Below are positions 1-11,951 of a DNA stretch of 64,000 nt, piece after piece. This DNA comes from Mesorhabditis belari (lineage: Eukaryota > Nematoda > Chromadorea > Rhabditida > Rhabditidae): the NCBI GenBank assembly GCA_958450365.1, contig CAUEEP010000466.1:62001-126000 (forward strand), read 5' to 3'. The translations under genes and the position numbers were made by a program. Below the pieces are notes generated by a model. That model was not told the origin of the DNA and searched no databases. It was given only the letters and a program-made list of their open reading frames with translations. Numbering within the stretch: position 1 is the stretch's first letter; each line of letters starts with the position of its first letter.

Positions 1-90
1 CTGTTAAAATTCGAACCCCTTTAATTGAATTTTTTGAAAAAGTATTTGGGTTTGCGACCCGACCTTCATTATAACAAGCTAGCCCATATA

Positions 91-671
91 TTAGGCTGGC
101 CAACTAGCAATCACGGATTGACTGACAGATGGTCTCAAACCAAACCAAAGTTGATGTGTTTCATCTTATTCTTCATCTTAAACCTAGGCTAAAAATGTTT
201 GTTCCCGCGGCACGATTTTCCCGCGTAGACACCCAAGCTTTGGATGCGTTTTTCTTGTGTGTTTTTGAATGGACAAAAACTGAATACAGCATCAGATACA
301 CCGTGTCCGCTTGGCGTTTGCATTTCAACGGCAACAATATCTGCTAAGACCATTTTGTGGCATCTCCTTGCTTGGTCTTTTTGCAAAAAAAGTTCAAAAT
401 TTGGTCACAGCTAGGAGTCGAACCCTCGACTCTCGCCTCAACGAGTCGCCAAACCGCCCAGCTAAACTTAGTGATCCTGAAATGTGATTTTGACACTTTT
501 TTGCGTACCAAGCTGACTGAGTACCACTTAAACGCTTATAAAAATTTGAAAATCAACAAATGGTCTTCGCTACTGTGTTCCTCTTGAATACAGCTTTCGA
601 ATAAGACTAAAGATTGGCTTAGTTTGAGACCAGCTCCCAGCAAATCCACCATTACTTATTAGCCAGCCTAA
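91..671. mobile_element. S element copy 1 (TA-flanked MITE with tRNA-like core)
   Basis: Both ends read TTAGGCTGGC facing inward and are flanked by TA, as for Tc1/mariner-type insertions. The long terminal arms (up to about 260 bp in complete copies) are imperfect inverted repeats. Inside, at about 403-477 on the minus strand, lies a 75-nt tRNA-like segment with a good B box (GGTTCGA then CTCC-like) and an A-box-like TAGCTGGGCGG. The element sits in the last intron of F copy 1. The tRNA-like part could be a SINE captured by the MITE or part of the original element. Confidence 0.6.
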
Positions 672-687
672 TAAACACTCGTCTGAC

Positions 688-2636
688 CTGATTCTTTCTT
701 TTGTATCAGGCTTTGATCTCTCCGGAAAGCCACCACGAAACACAAATATCACATAATTCTCAAATTCCAGCACAGAGTTATCGTCTTCCAAGCTAACGAA
801 ACCCGTTCTCATGTAGTAGTTGTCCTCTGAGAAAGCGTCTCCTTCCCAAAAAGCATTCACATAGTCTGCCGGTACAACGGCGACTTGCTTCCTGATTCTG
901 AAAATTACAGAAAACGTTGCAAGTCAAGTTCAGAAGTTTTATTCAGAAACTTTAACCCCTGATTATTATTCCATGAGGAATCAATGGGGATCAATCCATG
1001 CCGTAGCAATTTGTGCAACACCCATTCCTAGAAATCGTCCTTTCCCACTTTTCGAATCATCAATTCAGGAGGTAGTTCGGTAGGAAATGACGTGCCGCGA
1101 TGCTTCTTGTTTCTCCATACTTGTTGTACTTATTGACACGAGCATGGGTAAAGCCGGCCACCTCCATTTGTTCAGTATTGCATCCTCGCCAACAATGGGA
1201 GTCAGTCAGGTTCCCGCCTTGATGTGTTCAATCATCGCTTCCAATAGGGTCGGTCACCTTGACCAGAAAACATTCCTTGGTTTCCGGGCAAACTCCTCTA
1301 AATATCCACACTTGCGGCCAGATTCGGCCCACGTTCGCCTTTCGCTTCGAGAAGAGAGCATCGTCCACTTCGTCGATTCGATTGGGTTCTCTAATTTTTC
1401 CTCTCAGCTTGTTCACGAGAGATTCCACGCAAAGAATCCGAGTTGTTGAAGTCGACCGCGGTGATTCATCTCCAATTCTTTCGTACAATAGTTGATGAGA
1501 TTCACTGTTGAGTCCATCCATAATCGTAGGATTGTGAGAAACGGAATTTTGGTCTTCGGCATCCATGAGCCAACACGCAGGTCGATCGCTGTCCAGCAGG
1601 ACGTTTTGTCGCATCTGCATTGGAGATTCTGATTGAGCAATAGCTTCATAACGTGATCGAGGGAAATGATCGAGGGTTGATTTTTGCGGATGTATAACGG
1701 AAAAGAACCCTTTTCGCGTTGATCATGAGCTAAAACTTACATATTATCGGTGTTAACCAAAAGATTTTGGATTTCGGAAGCCATTCGCTGCATTTTCTTT
1801 TGTTGTTCATACTGGGTGCTGCCCCATGTCCAATCCTTTTGATCCTCTTCAGCTCCGTGATGCTGGCCCATCCAATTTAGAATTATCTCCTCTTCTTCGG
1901 GCTTTTGGATCCAATCTGCCTAAAAGCTTGCTGTCTCGAGAAAATTTTCAAATGCTTGGCCACCTTTAATACCTTTAACTAAACATTTGCCTTTAATTAA
2001 AGGTGAAAACTCACCCGTGTGCCTGTGTAGCATCCAACATTGAGAACGACTTCACCTTCGTACACCCAATTACGCCCCGATCCATAAGTGATAGTTTTTG
2101 TGTCTGACGGAAAATCCATCTTGTGGTTGATCTGAAAAACATTTTTGAGGATAAACTGAAAAAGAAACTCCCACTCGAACAAGCGCGAAATGGTCTGGAT
2201 CAGCAGTGCACGTGAACGTTCGTTCGATCCAAAAATATTGACTGTAATTGAGTGATGAAGATAAAATGAGAAGGGTTGTCTCTAGCGACCAAAAAGCCTT
2301 GAGCCAAGGGCCGGACCATAGCTGCGGGCAAGCCTTGATCGAGTCCAAGCTCATTAAGGCTTTGACCGTGCCGGGTCCGGAAAATCTTTCACGAAACAAC
2401 TCTTACTGAGACGTCACATCGCTCGAAAAGTTTATCCAATTGCCACCAGGCGAATGAATGACGATTTTTTTTCACCCTGGCTGTAGCATTCGTTAATCCA
2501 TTCTAAAAAAAGAGCCAGTAGACGAGTTGGGTAACAAAAAAAGAACAAAGTAATCGATCGAAACAAACGGACCTTTATCTGCTGTCACAACTTGTGCCAG
2601 TGAAGCCACAAACCAGAAAACGAATTTTTTCTTCAT
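688..2636 (-). pseudogene. family F copy 1, secreted protein, frameshifted, exon 6 outside the window
   Basis: This is the family F gene in minus orientation. Exon 1 begins at 2636 with MKKKFVFWFVASL, a signal peptide, and exon 5 lies at 688-897 (motifs VAVVPADYVNAFW and NYYMRTGF). Exon 2 (2407-2502) is 96 nt instead of 94 because of a run of A, which shifts the frame and brings an early stop. The last exon would lie left of position 1. A Merlin remnant sits between exons 4 and 5, and an S element sits in the next intron. The product cannot be made as annotated unless splicing differs from the intact copies. Confidence 0.7.
953..1709 (-). mobile_element. Merlin transposon remnant in F copy 1
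   Basis: The 5-prime terminal repeat (GGTTCTTTTCCGTTATACAT, read on minus from 1709) and the CTTTTCGC target duplication next to it are present. The opposite terminal repeat is lost. The transposase reading frame covers the CDKTSCW segment, the IDEVDDALF catalytic segment and GVCPETKECFLVKV, with frameshifts. The family assignment rests on the ISXO2/IS1595-like DDE layout described for the copy at 48328-49324. Confidence 0.65.
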
Positions 2637-3350
2637 TTACAGCCAACTAAAAAGCAAATTTTATGAAATGTGAATTGCAAAAAGAGAAAGTTTAGTATAA
2701 AAACGAAAAGTTGTTGAAATAAGTACTAAGATTTTGGAATTTGATTTGACGACTTCATTTTCTCATCAAATTTCTATTTTCTGATTTAAAGGTCTATGTT
2801 GATCAAATAGTCATCAAAAAATCTATGGAGAAAATAAAGTAGTCAATCTGAAAGTTGAAAGTTGAAATTTGGAATTTAAAGGTCTATGTGGTGTCTGGAA
2901 AATGATTCAATTCAAAAACAATTTTTTTGATAGAAGCATACATTTTTCTTTTTCCCATTTAATAAATCGCTCAAAAGAAGTTAATGGAAGAAAGAGAAGA
3001 CAAATTTCAGCTCTTTTGCGATAAACTGTAGTACCAGTGAAGTATCTGAGTAGTCATATTTTTGTTTTTATATATGAATACTTTATTCAGAAATAAAGTG
3101 CCGAAATGAAGATTTACATTAACTCATGAAAAATAGAAGATGCCACTATGGAATCAGAAGCACTCCATTTGCCTCAATGTTTAGTAAAGACTACGATGAT
3201 AAACAGGAAATAAGGTAAGCTTTTAATTACCGTATTTTCTCTAATAGTAGTGCACCCCGATGAGCCGAGTTGGTGATGAAAACGAAAATTGGTCCGAAAA
3301 TGGCGTGATCAACCGGAATTATCGTCCGAGAATTTGGTTTGTTTTGTTTA
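2637..3350. other. 5-prime flank of F copy 1, repeated sequence, no gene seen
   Basis: AT-rich sequence shared with the upstream regions of the other F copies (for example 9160-9660 and 25800-26300). A motif near 3232 (ACCGTATTTTCTCTAATAGT) resembles a pogo/Tigger-type transposon end. I see no credible coding region. Confidence 0.4.
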
Positions 3351-3359
3351 TTGTTTACT

Positions 3360-3745
3360 TTAGTCTACCGTATTTCTTTGAATAGAAGACGAGATCTAGA
3401 GGGTGATCGAAAAAAGAGAAGACCAGGTTGAATATAACACCGATCTTTTATTCGAAGTATCACTTCTTTTCTATTTTTCGCTAAAATTATTGTATCCGAA
3501 ATAAGAAGTCAACCCGAAAGTGTAGTTTTTTTCTGATTTTCTTCAGATTTTATTGCGTTACTAATTTTTCTTTCTTGGGTAATGCCGAATTCAAAAAGCT
3601 CTAGGAGCAAAAGTCAAGCGAAAGGCCTACGCATTTTCGTTCAAACTCGAAGCTGTTCGTTTTTCAACGGAGAAACCAAAGGAAGCGGCTGATCGATGGT
3701 TTAATGTTACCCTGAAGATGGTTCAATATTCGCCAAAATCAAGGT
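3360..3745 (+). mobile_element. pogo-like transposon fragment with DNA-binding segment
   Basis: It starts with a terminal-type motif (TACCGTATTTCTTTGAATAG near 3367). It then carries a coding scrap at about 3604-3743 that reads KRKAYAFSFKLEAVRF, then EKPKEAADRWF and VQYSPKSR. The pattern of basic residues, FKLEAV, an alanine-rich turn and a final basic helix is like the N-terminal helix-turn-helix of pogo/CENP-B-type transposases. The catalytic domain is absent. Related fragments lie at 9777, 25265 (minus), 34050 and 39627. Confidence 0.45.
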
Positions 3746-4010
3746 TCAATTGATTATTAAATGTTATTTTTTTACTCGGTTTTTACATTTTTAAGTTTTA
3801 AAGGAAGCTGAATGGAATTAATGAAATCAAATTGAGAAAACTATTTTGAAGATGTGAATGTAATCAACTATTGTTCAATTTTAAAATGTCAACTCCATGA
3901 AAAATCACTTAAAAAAATTAAGGGACTTTGTTTTAAGGCCGCATTTCTTTTTTTTCTGCTTTCTTGCGTTACTTGGAATCTTTTTCATGTATTCCTTTAT
4001 TCAAAAGATA

Positions 4011-7000
4011 TCAAGCCGTTAAATGCACAACACAAACATCTCCACATCCAAGTAGACATGGCCGACTCCACGTCTTCACCTCAGTAATCATCCAATCACC
4101 AGATGCTCCATAGAGATAAGTGCACGTTTTGTGATTTGCTCCTTTTCGAAAAACAGTCACAATGTCGACACGTCCTTCCCAGTAACCACCACAACTCCAT
4201 AAATGCACTGCTAGTGATTGGATCCCGTCATGTCGTTCTCGCGATTTCGAAGTGTCTTGAAAGTAACGACTAAAATAAAGTATTATCTCAATTCTGACTC
4301 TGACCAGTGATCGCCAGCTTAAGTTTTAAAGCAAAGAAATGTAAAGTTTTTCAAACCATTGTAAACAGGGTTGAAAAAGCCAGGGCCGATCTCGGCCTGA
4401 CCCTAACGTACTTTTGATTTTATTTTTTAGGTCAAAATTACATTTTTTATTTATAAGTATTCATAACTGTTCAAGAACCCCTTTAATTGAATTTTTTGAA
4501 AAAGTATTTGGGTTTGCGGCCCGACCTTCATCATAACAAGCTAGCCCATATATTAGGCTGGCCAACAAGTAATGACGGATTGACTGACAGATGGTCTCAA
4601 ACCAAACCAAAGTTAACGTGTTTGATCTTATTCGAATGCTCTATTCAATAGGAGCACAGTAGCAAAAACCATTTTTTGATTCGTTCGGTTTTCAAATTTT
4701 TATAAGCATTTAAGTGAGCTCGGTCAGACCGAAAAAAGTGTCAAAACCACATTTCGTCAATTTTTCGGTTAAAAATATGTTTGTTTCCGCGGCACGATTT
4801 TCCCGAGTAGACACCCAAGCTTTGGATGCGTTTTTCCTGTGTGTTTTTGAATATGGACAAAAACTGAATACAGCATCGGATTCACCGTGTCCACTTGGCG
4901 TTTGCATTCCAACGGCGTCAATATCTGCTAAGACCATTTTGTGGCATCTCCTTGCTTGGTCTTTTTGCAAAAAAGTTCAAAATTTGGTCACAGGTAGGAG
5001 TCGAACCCTCGACTCTCGCATCAACGAGTCGCCAAACCGGCCAGCTAAACTTAGTGATCCTGAAATGTGATTTTGACACTTTTTGGGTACCAAGCTGACT
5101 GAGTAACACTTAAATGCTTATAAAAATTTGAAAACAGAACGAATCAACAAATGTTCTTCGCTACTGTGTTCTTCTTGAATACAGCTTTCGAATAAGACCA
5201 AAGATTGGTCAAGTTTGAGACCAGCTCCCAGCAATTCCACCATTACTTATTAGCCAGCCTAATAAATCCTCGTCTGACCTGATTTCTTCTCTTGTATCAG
5301 GCTTTGATCTCTCCGGAAGCCGAAAGCCACCACGAAACACAAATATCACATAATTCTCGAATTCCAGCACAGAGTTATCGTCTTCAAAGCCAAAGAAACC
5401 CGTTCTCATGTAGTAGTTGTCCTCTGAGAAAGCGTCTCCTTCCCAAAAAGCATTCACATAGTCTGCCGGTACAACGGCGACTTGCTTCCTGATTCTGAAA
5501 ATTACAGAAAACATTGCAAGTCAAAGTTTTATTCAGAAACTTTTCGCGGTTCCTTTCCGTTATACATTCACAAAAATAAACCCTGATTATTAATCAATGA
5601 GGAATGAATGAGGATCAATCCATGCCGTAGCAATTTGTTGCAACACCCATTCGTAGAAATCGTCCTTTCCCACTTCTCGTCGAACCATGGATTCAGCGAG
5701 GTAGTTCGGTAGGAAATGACGTGCCGCGATGCTTCTTGTTTCTCCATACTTGTTGTACTTATTGACACGAGCATGGGTAAAGCCGGCCTCCTCCGTCTGT
5801 TCAGTATTGCATCCTCGCCAACAATGGGAGTCAATTTAGGTTCCCGGCTCGATGTGTTCAATCATCGCTTCCAATATGGTTGGTCACCTCGAAAAGAAAA
5901 CATTCCTTGGTTTCCCGGCAAACTCCTCTAAATATCCACACTTGCGGCCAGATTCGGCCCACATTCGCCTTTCGCTTCGAGAAGAGAGCCTCGTCCACTT
6001 CGTCGATTCGATTGGGTTCTCTAATTTTTCCTCTCAGCTTGTTCACCAGATATTCCACGCAAAGAATCCTAGTTGTTGAAGTCGACCGCGGTGATTCATC
6101 TCCAATTCTTTCGCACAATAGTTGATCGAGGTTCACTGTTGAGTCCATCCATAATCGTAGGATTGTGAGAGACGGAATTTTGGTGCTCTGGATCCATGAG
6201 CCAACACTCAGGTCGATCGCTGTCCAGCAGGACGTTTTGTCGCATCTGCATTGGAGATTCTGATTGAGCAATAGCTTCATAACGTGATCGAGGGAAATGA
6301 TCGAGGGTTGATTTTTGCGGATGTATAACGGAAAAGAACCCTTTTCGCGTTGATCGTGAGCTAAAACTTACATATTATCGGTGTTAACCAAAAGATTTTG
6401 GATTTCGGAAGCCATTCGCTGCATTTTCTTTTGTTGTTCATACTGGGTGCTGCCCCATGTCCAATCCTTTTGATCCTCTTTAGCTCCGTGATGCTCGCCC
6501 ATCCAATTTCGAATTCTTTCCTCTTCTTCGGACTTTTGGATCCAATCTGCCTAAAAGCTTCTTGTCCCTGCTGCCTCTCGTGGATTTACTAATAACTTTT
6601 TTTCGCAATACCTTTAACTATACGGAAAAACTCACCCGTGTGCCTGTGTAGCATCCAACATTGAAAACGACTTCACCTTTGTACATCCATTTACGCCGCG
6701 ATCCACAAGTGATAGTTTTTGTTTCTGACGGAAAATCCATGTTGTGGTTGATCTGAAACACATTTTTGAGGATAAACTGAAAAAGAAACTCCCACTCGAA
6801 CAAGCGCGAAATGGTCTGGATCAGCAGTGCACGTGAACGTTCGTTCGATCCAAAAATATTGACTGTAATTGAGTGATGAAGATAAAATGAGAAGAGTTGT
6901 CTCTAGCGACCAAAAAAGCCTTGAGCCAAGGGCCGGACCATAGCTGCGGGCAAGCCTTGATCGAGTCCAAGCTCATCAAGGTTTTCACCGGGCGGAGCCC

Positions 7001-7256
7001 GGGAAAGTTTTCACGAAACACGCTTACTTAGACGTCTCATCGCTCGTAAGGTTTCTCCAGTTGCCATCAGCCGAATGAATTTGAATGTTTTCACTCTGGT
7101 TCTTGCACTCTTCCATCCATTCTAAAAAACAGCCAGTAGACGAGTTGGGTAACAAAAAAAAAGAACAAAGTAATCGATCGAAACAAACGGACCTTCATTT
7201 GCTGTCACAATTTGTTTCAGTGAAGCCACAAACAAGAAAACGAATTCTTTCTTCAT
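4011..7256 (-). CDS. family F secreted protein, copy 2 (intact model, 331 aa)
   Basis: Function unknown. Minus-strand exons: 7193-7256, 7028-7121, 6796-6862, 6636-6752, 6372-6550, 5279-5494, 4011-4269. They sum to 996 nt and stay open to TGA. The protein has a signal peptide (MKKEFVFLFVASL), then EECKNQS, FTCTADPDHFALVR, TITCGS, VGCYTGTR, a charged segment EEEERIRNWMGEHH, VAVVPADYVNAFW, NYYMRTGF and a C-terminal region with TVFRKGANHKTCTYLYG and CGDVCVVHLTA. The cysteines suggest an extracellular, disulfide-bonded fold. Exon 5 has a 6-nt in-frame insertion relative to other copies. Introns 5 and 6 contain a Merlin and an S element. An acceptor-like CTTTTTAG lies just upstream of the ATG, as for trans-splicing. 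Confidence 0.7.
4553..5262. mobile_element. S element copy 2 (full length, about 710 bp)
   Basis: TTAGGCTGGC termini with TA on both sides and inverted arms of about 260 bp. The tRNA-like core is at about 4986-5060 on the minus strand. It lies wholly within the last intron of F copy 2. One arm and the adjacent interior encode a 60-70 codon open frame (HKMVLADIDAV, FSFCPYSKTHRK) that recurs in other S copies. Whether it was ever translated is unclear. Confidence 0.65.
5548..6340 (-). mobile_element. Merlin transposon, internally deleted, in F copy 2
   Basis: Both terminal repeats are present (GGTTC[C/T]TTTCCGTTATACAT outward ends) and are flanked by a perfect 8-bp duplication CTTTTCGC at 5540-5547 and 6341-6348. 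This is the target-site length known for Merlin. A 140-codon open frame at 5858-6280 covers CDKTSCW, TKIPFLTILRLW, IDEVDEALF and GVCRETKECF. The N-terminal zinc-ribbon part and the segment carrying the third catalytic residue are missing, so it is non-autonomous. Confidence 0.8.
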
Positions 7257-8069
7257 TTACAGTCAACTAAAAAGCAAATTTTATGAAATGTGAATTGTAA
7301 AAAGAGAAAGTTTAGTATAAAAACGAAAAGTTGTTGAAATAAATACTAAGACTTTGGAATTTGATTTGACGACTTCATTTTCTCATCAAATTTCTATTTT
7401 CTGATTTAAAGGTCTATGTTGTGACAATGATTCGATTCAAAAAGCATTTTTTTGATAGAATCATACATTTTTTCCTAATAATATTTGACTCGAAATAATT
7501 TAATGGAAAAACCAGAAGAAACATTTTAGCGCTTTTACGACAAACTGGAGTACCAGTGCAGTATCTGAGTATGCATATTTTTGTTTTTATATATGTATAC
7601 TTTATTCTGAAATAAGGTGCCGAAATGAAGATTTACAATAACTCATGAAAAATAGAAAATACCACAGAAGCACTCCATTTGCCTCAATGTTTGGTAAAGA
7701 CTACGATGATGAACGGGAAATAAGGTAAGTTTACCGTATTTTCTCTAATAGTAGTGCACCGCAGCGAGCCGAGTTGTTGACTATTTTACGGCTTTCAAAT
7801 AAAAATTTTAGCGCTTTTACGACAAACTGTATCTGAGTTGCCATATTTTTGTTTTTAAATATAAATGCTTTATTCAAAAATATGATCAAACACCTAGATT
7901 TTGAGCTAACCTTTTGAATTAAGCAGTTACCGAAGTGGGCTAACACAAAGCTTTGCGGTTCTAACCTGATGAAGGTCCCTTCCAAATTATTAGGTTGGAA
8001 AGAAACTTCTCGGCAAAAGTTTGACTGGAATTTCTTAAAAACGAATCCACGAATGCTTGGCGCCTACTT
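7257..8069. other. repeat-rich flank between F copies 2 and 3
   Basis: The 5-prime flank of F copy 2 is followed by a pogo-like end motif (CCGTATTTTCTCTAATAGTA near 7735) and mariner-type terminal sequence around 7990-8070 (TTAGGTTGGAAAGAAACTTC, then AGTTTGACTGGAATTTC). The mariner-type end cuts into exon 4 of the truncated F copy 3. No intact gene is seen. Confidence 0.45.
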
Positions 8070-9156
8070 TATAGTTAAGTTGATAGATTTTCGAAGCCAT
8101 TCTCTGCATTTTCTCTTGTTGTTCATACTGGGTGCTGCCCCATGTCCAATACTTTTGATCCTCTTTATCTCCGTGATACTCGGCCATCCAATTTCGAATC
8201 TTTTCCTGTTCTTCGCGCTTTTGGATCCAATCTGCCTAAAAGCCTGCTTTCTCGGGAAAATTTTCAAATGCCTGCCTACCTTTAATACCTTTAACTAAAC
8301 CTTGGGCTTTAATTAAACGTAACAACTCGCCTGTGGGCTCGTGTAGCATCCGACAGAGATCCACAGGTGATAGTTTTTGTGCCTGACGGAAAATCCATCT
8401 TGTGGTTGATCTGAATAACGTTTTTGAGGATAAACTGAAAATGAAACTCCCACTCGAACAAGCGCGAAATGGTCTGGATCAGCAGTGCACGTGAACGTTC
8501 GATAGAGCCCATAATATTGACTGTAATTGAGAGATGAAGATAAAATGAGAAGGGTTTTCTCTAGCGACCAAAAAGCCCTGAGGCAAGGGCCGGATTATGG
8601 CTCAGAGCAAGCCTTAATCGGGTCTAAGCTCATTGAGGCTTTGACCGTGCCGGGCCCGGAAAATCTTTCACCAAACAACTCTTACTGAGACGTCACATCA
8701 CTCGAAAAGCCGAAAGTTTCCAGCCGAAAAGTTTCCAGCCGAATGAATGACAATTTTTTTCACTCTGGCTGTTGCACTCTTTCTCAATCCATTCTAAAAA
8801 ATTAGTGATTAGACGAGTTGGGTAAGAAAAAAAGAAAAGAAAAAAGGGCAAGCATTTGATCGAGTCCGAGCTCATCGAGGTTTTCACCGGGCGGAGCCCG
8901 GGAAAGTTTTCACGAAACACGCTCACTTAGACGTCTCATCACTCGTAAGGTTTCTCCAGTTGCCACCAGCCGAATGAATTTGAATGTTTTCACTCTGGTT
9001 CTTGCACTCTTCCATCCATTCTAAAAAAAGCCACTAGACGAGTTGGGTAAGAAAAAAAGAACAATGTAATCGATCGAAACAAACGTACCTTCATTTGCTG
9101 TCACAATTAGTGCCAGTGAAGAAAGCGTCACAAACAAGAAAGAATTCTTTCTTCAT
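8070..9156 (-). pseudogene. family F copy 3, truncated, duplicated exon 2
   Basis: It starts like other copies (MKKEFF) but exon 1 has lost bases and shifts frame. There are two tandem versions of exon 2 (about 8930-9025 and 8690-8800), each with its own upstream intron end. Exon 3 lacks the segment that encodes KWMYKGEVV. Exon 4 stops at mariner-type sequence near 8070, and exons 5 and 6 are absent. The same broken structure is repeated at 37920-39000, so the damage predates the block duplication. Confidence 0.7.
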
Positions 9157-9776
9157 TTACAGCCAACTGAAAAGCAAATTTATCTAATGTGAATTGTAAA
9201 AAGATAAAGTTCAGTAAAAAACGAGAAGTTGTTCAAATAAATACTAAAAAATTATGAATAAAATGAAGTTGTCAGGTTGAAAGTCGAAATTCGGAATTTA
9301 AAGGTCTATGTGGTGTCTGGAAAATGATTCAATTCAAAAAGAATTTTTTTGATAGAAGCATACATTTTTTCTTTTTCCCATTTAATAAATCGCTCAAAAG
9401 AAGTTAATGGAAAAAAGAGAAGACAAATTTCAGCTCTTTTGCGATAAACTGTAGTACCAGTGCAGTATCTGAGTAGTCATATTTTTGTTTTTATATATGA
9501 ATACTTTATTCAGAAATAAACTGCCGAAATGAAGATTCACAATAGCTCATGAAAAATAGAAGATACCACTATGGAATCAGAAGCACTCCATTTGCCTCAA
9601 TGTTTAGTAAAGACTACGATGATGAACGGGAAATAAGATAAGTTTTAATTATTTACACAATAGTTTTCAAACTATCTTGCTTAGTGATGAAAACGAAAAT
9701 GGGTCCGGAAATGGCGTGATCAACCAGAATTACCGTCCGAGGATTTTGGTTTGTTTTGTTTATTGTTTATGTTTTG

Positions 9777-10135
9777 TCTACCGTATTTCTTCGAATAGAA
9801 GACCGCCTTTAATAGAAGACGAGATCTAGAGGGTGATCGAAAAAAGAGAAGACCAGGTTGAATATAACACCGATCTTTTATTCGAAGTATCACTTCTTTT
9901 CTATTTTTCGCTAAAATTATTGTATCCGAAATACGAAAAGTCAACCCGAAAGTGTAGTTTTTTTCTGATTTTCTTCAGATTTTATTGCGTTACTAATTTT
10001 TCTTTCTTAGGTAATGCCGAATTCAAAAAAGTCTAAGAGCAAAAGTCAAGCGAAAGGCTTACTCATTTTCGTTCAAACTCGAAGCTGTTCGTTTTTCAAC
10101 GGAGAAACCAAAGGAACCGGCTGATCGTTGGCTGC
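9777..10135 (+). mobile_element. pogo-like transposon fragment, second copy
   Basis: Begins with TACCGTATTTCTTCGAATAG and contains the same coding scrap as 3360-3745 (FKLEAVRF, EKPKEPADRW) with frame differences. It is truncated at about 10135, where unrelated sequence begins. A possible short exon (DLNEELIEERLRDSTRRTRW, about 10224-10335, preceded by TTTTTAG) follows. I cannot assign it. Confidence 0.4.
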
Positions 10136-10419
10136 TCAATGGTTGTCCCTTGTGCTAGCTTTTAGATAGTGCCAGCTTACTATTAGCTTTTATCTATTGT
10201 TTCTTGTTAAATTTCATTTTTAGTGATCTAAACGAAGAGCTCATTGAGGAACGTTTGAGGGATTCGACTCGTCGCACTCGATGGAGGAGCCGCCGATCAA
10301 AGGAGCCGCCGAGATTATGGTTGGAGGTTTTAATGAAGATTTTTTTAGCAAGCCTCCTTTAAGATGATCCAAAATCTATAAAAATTGGCTTAATTAGTTG
10401 GCCTACAAATGCTAGATTA

Positions 10420-10756
10420 GGCTGTCCCGAAAGTCTTTTTGTTCCTTTTTGTACTTCTGCCTTTCTGCCAAATAACATTAAAACAGGTTTTGTCAATGTC
10501 TGGATTTTTTTGGAAGCGTGCAAAAAACGTGCAAAAACAATTCTTGGTTGCCCGTTTGTCTTTTGGTTGAAAGCCTTCAGAGAAATTCTTTCAGCCAATT
10601 TCTTCGTAGAGGTTTTTATCGATTTTTTCGAAAACACGTTTTCATTCTCGAGTTTGTCTAAACCCTTTTTATTTAGAGGAAACCATAGGTTAATTGGTGA
10701 ATTTGTTATTTTTCAACGGAAGTACGAAGAGAAACTAAAAGACTTTCTGGACAGCC
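10420..10756. mobile_element. MITE with GGCTGTCC/GGACAGCC ends, copy A
   Basis: The ends are GGCTGTCC and GGACAGCC, flanked by TA. Inverted arms contain AAGTCTTTTTGTTCC-type sequence. Relative to copy B (40284-40671) the left arm has a deletion of about 50 bp. The 116-codon open frame across the right half runs out of the element and is shared with copy B through duplication only, so I do not call it a gene. Confidence 0.65.
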
Positions 10757-10875
10757 TAATATTATTCGCTTTAGGCTCTTCGAGAATTGTCTCTCCGCCT
10801 TTCATCAAAAATTCACATAAAATATGCTCTTTGCAAAAACTATTTATGTACAAAAAATAAAAAATAAAAGAAACA

Positions 10876-11902
10876 AAGCAATAAAGTCTTGATACCTTTT
10901 CTCTTTTTCTCCTGTTTTTTTTTACGTTAGAGCTTTGCTAATTTTTGATATTGTTTCTTTTTAGAGATGCCGTGCAAGCAATACATCGACAGTCCCACAA
11001 AGGAGCGAATCGTTGAAGCTCGAAAAGTTGGACTCAAAGTCAGTGTGATTCAAAACCTCTTCTCCGTTTCGAAGATGACAATATGGAGGCTCTGCAATCG
11101 GATGAAAGAACGTGGAAATGCACCGATTAAAGAAAAAAGCCCGACAACCAAAAACAGCGTCTCGACAAGGCCGGGCACTTCGGCATTTCTTCGCCTCGGC
11201 TCCGGATTTTACAGTCACAGACGGGAAAAGTTACTTAAAAAGGGAATTTGGGATTGGTGTAACTTCGCAAACGATTCGAAATCGACTGAAATTTCACGAC
11301 GACCTTTGATGGTTCTTAGACACTCGAGGCTCCGTTTGGAATTCGCCCCCACCTACCAACATTGGTCGGTCGATGACTGGAAACGTGTCTTGTGGAGTGA
11401 TGAAACTAAGTTCAATTTGTTCAGCAGTAATGGCAACTACACCATCATGAGACCCACTGGAACACGATACAACTTGAAATACATTCGACAGACTGTCAAA
11501 CTCAGTAGAGGAGGGATACTGTGTTGGGGCTGCTTTTCTTCAAACTTAGTTGGACCTCTAATCCTCATAGATGTATTCATGGACAGTGTGAAATATCGGG
11601 ATATGATGCAAAATTATATGCTTTCTTACGCAAATGTAGCAATGAGTCCAAACATCAAACGAAAATTGCGAGAATTCCGCTTTGCCACAAAAAATGAGAT
11701 TTGAGACTATTTGGATATCAGTCCATTTGTCAGTTCAGTCTATTTGGAGCTCAATTTCACAACGAACCACGGAAAAATTGATCGCAAGTATGCCAAACCG
11801 ACTTCAGGAGATTATAAAAGCTAAAGGAGGCCCAACTCGATACTGAATTTTGTTAGAAATAAATAACTTTTAAAAATGTATCAGGACTTTTTGACCACTG
11901 TA
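10876..11902 (+). mobile_element. Tc1-like transposon, degenerate, copy A
   Basis: The right terminal repeat reads GTATCAGGACTTTTTGACCA, followed by CTGTA. The left end has the degenerate inverse (AAGTCTTGATACC near 10884). The transposase starts at 10967 (MPCKQYIDSPTKERIVEAR, a paired-type helix-turn-helix). It changes frame at least twice: RALRHFFASAPDFTV, then DDWKRVLWSDETKFNLF, which carries the second catalytic aspartate region. About 180 bp around the third catalytic motif are deleted. Copy B at 40792 shares the upstream frameshifts. Confidence 0.8.
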
Positions 11903-11951
11903 TATCTAGATCATAGGTGTTGACTATAACTTTAAAATTTTATCTTTTTAG

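Noticed and set aside
5858..6280. 140-codon frame as a domesticated host gene
   Set aside because: It lies between Merlin terminal repeats with an intact target duplication, lacks the N-terminal and third catalytic segments, and is broken in other copies.
10510..10860. 116-codon open frame, repeated nearly unchanged at 40425-40775
   Set aside because: It crosses the right half of the GGCTGTCC MITE and runs out of it; both copies come from the block duplication, so similarity is no evidence of coding.
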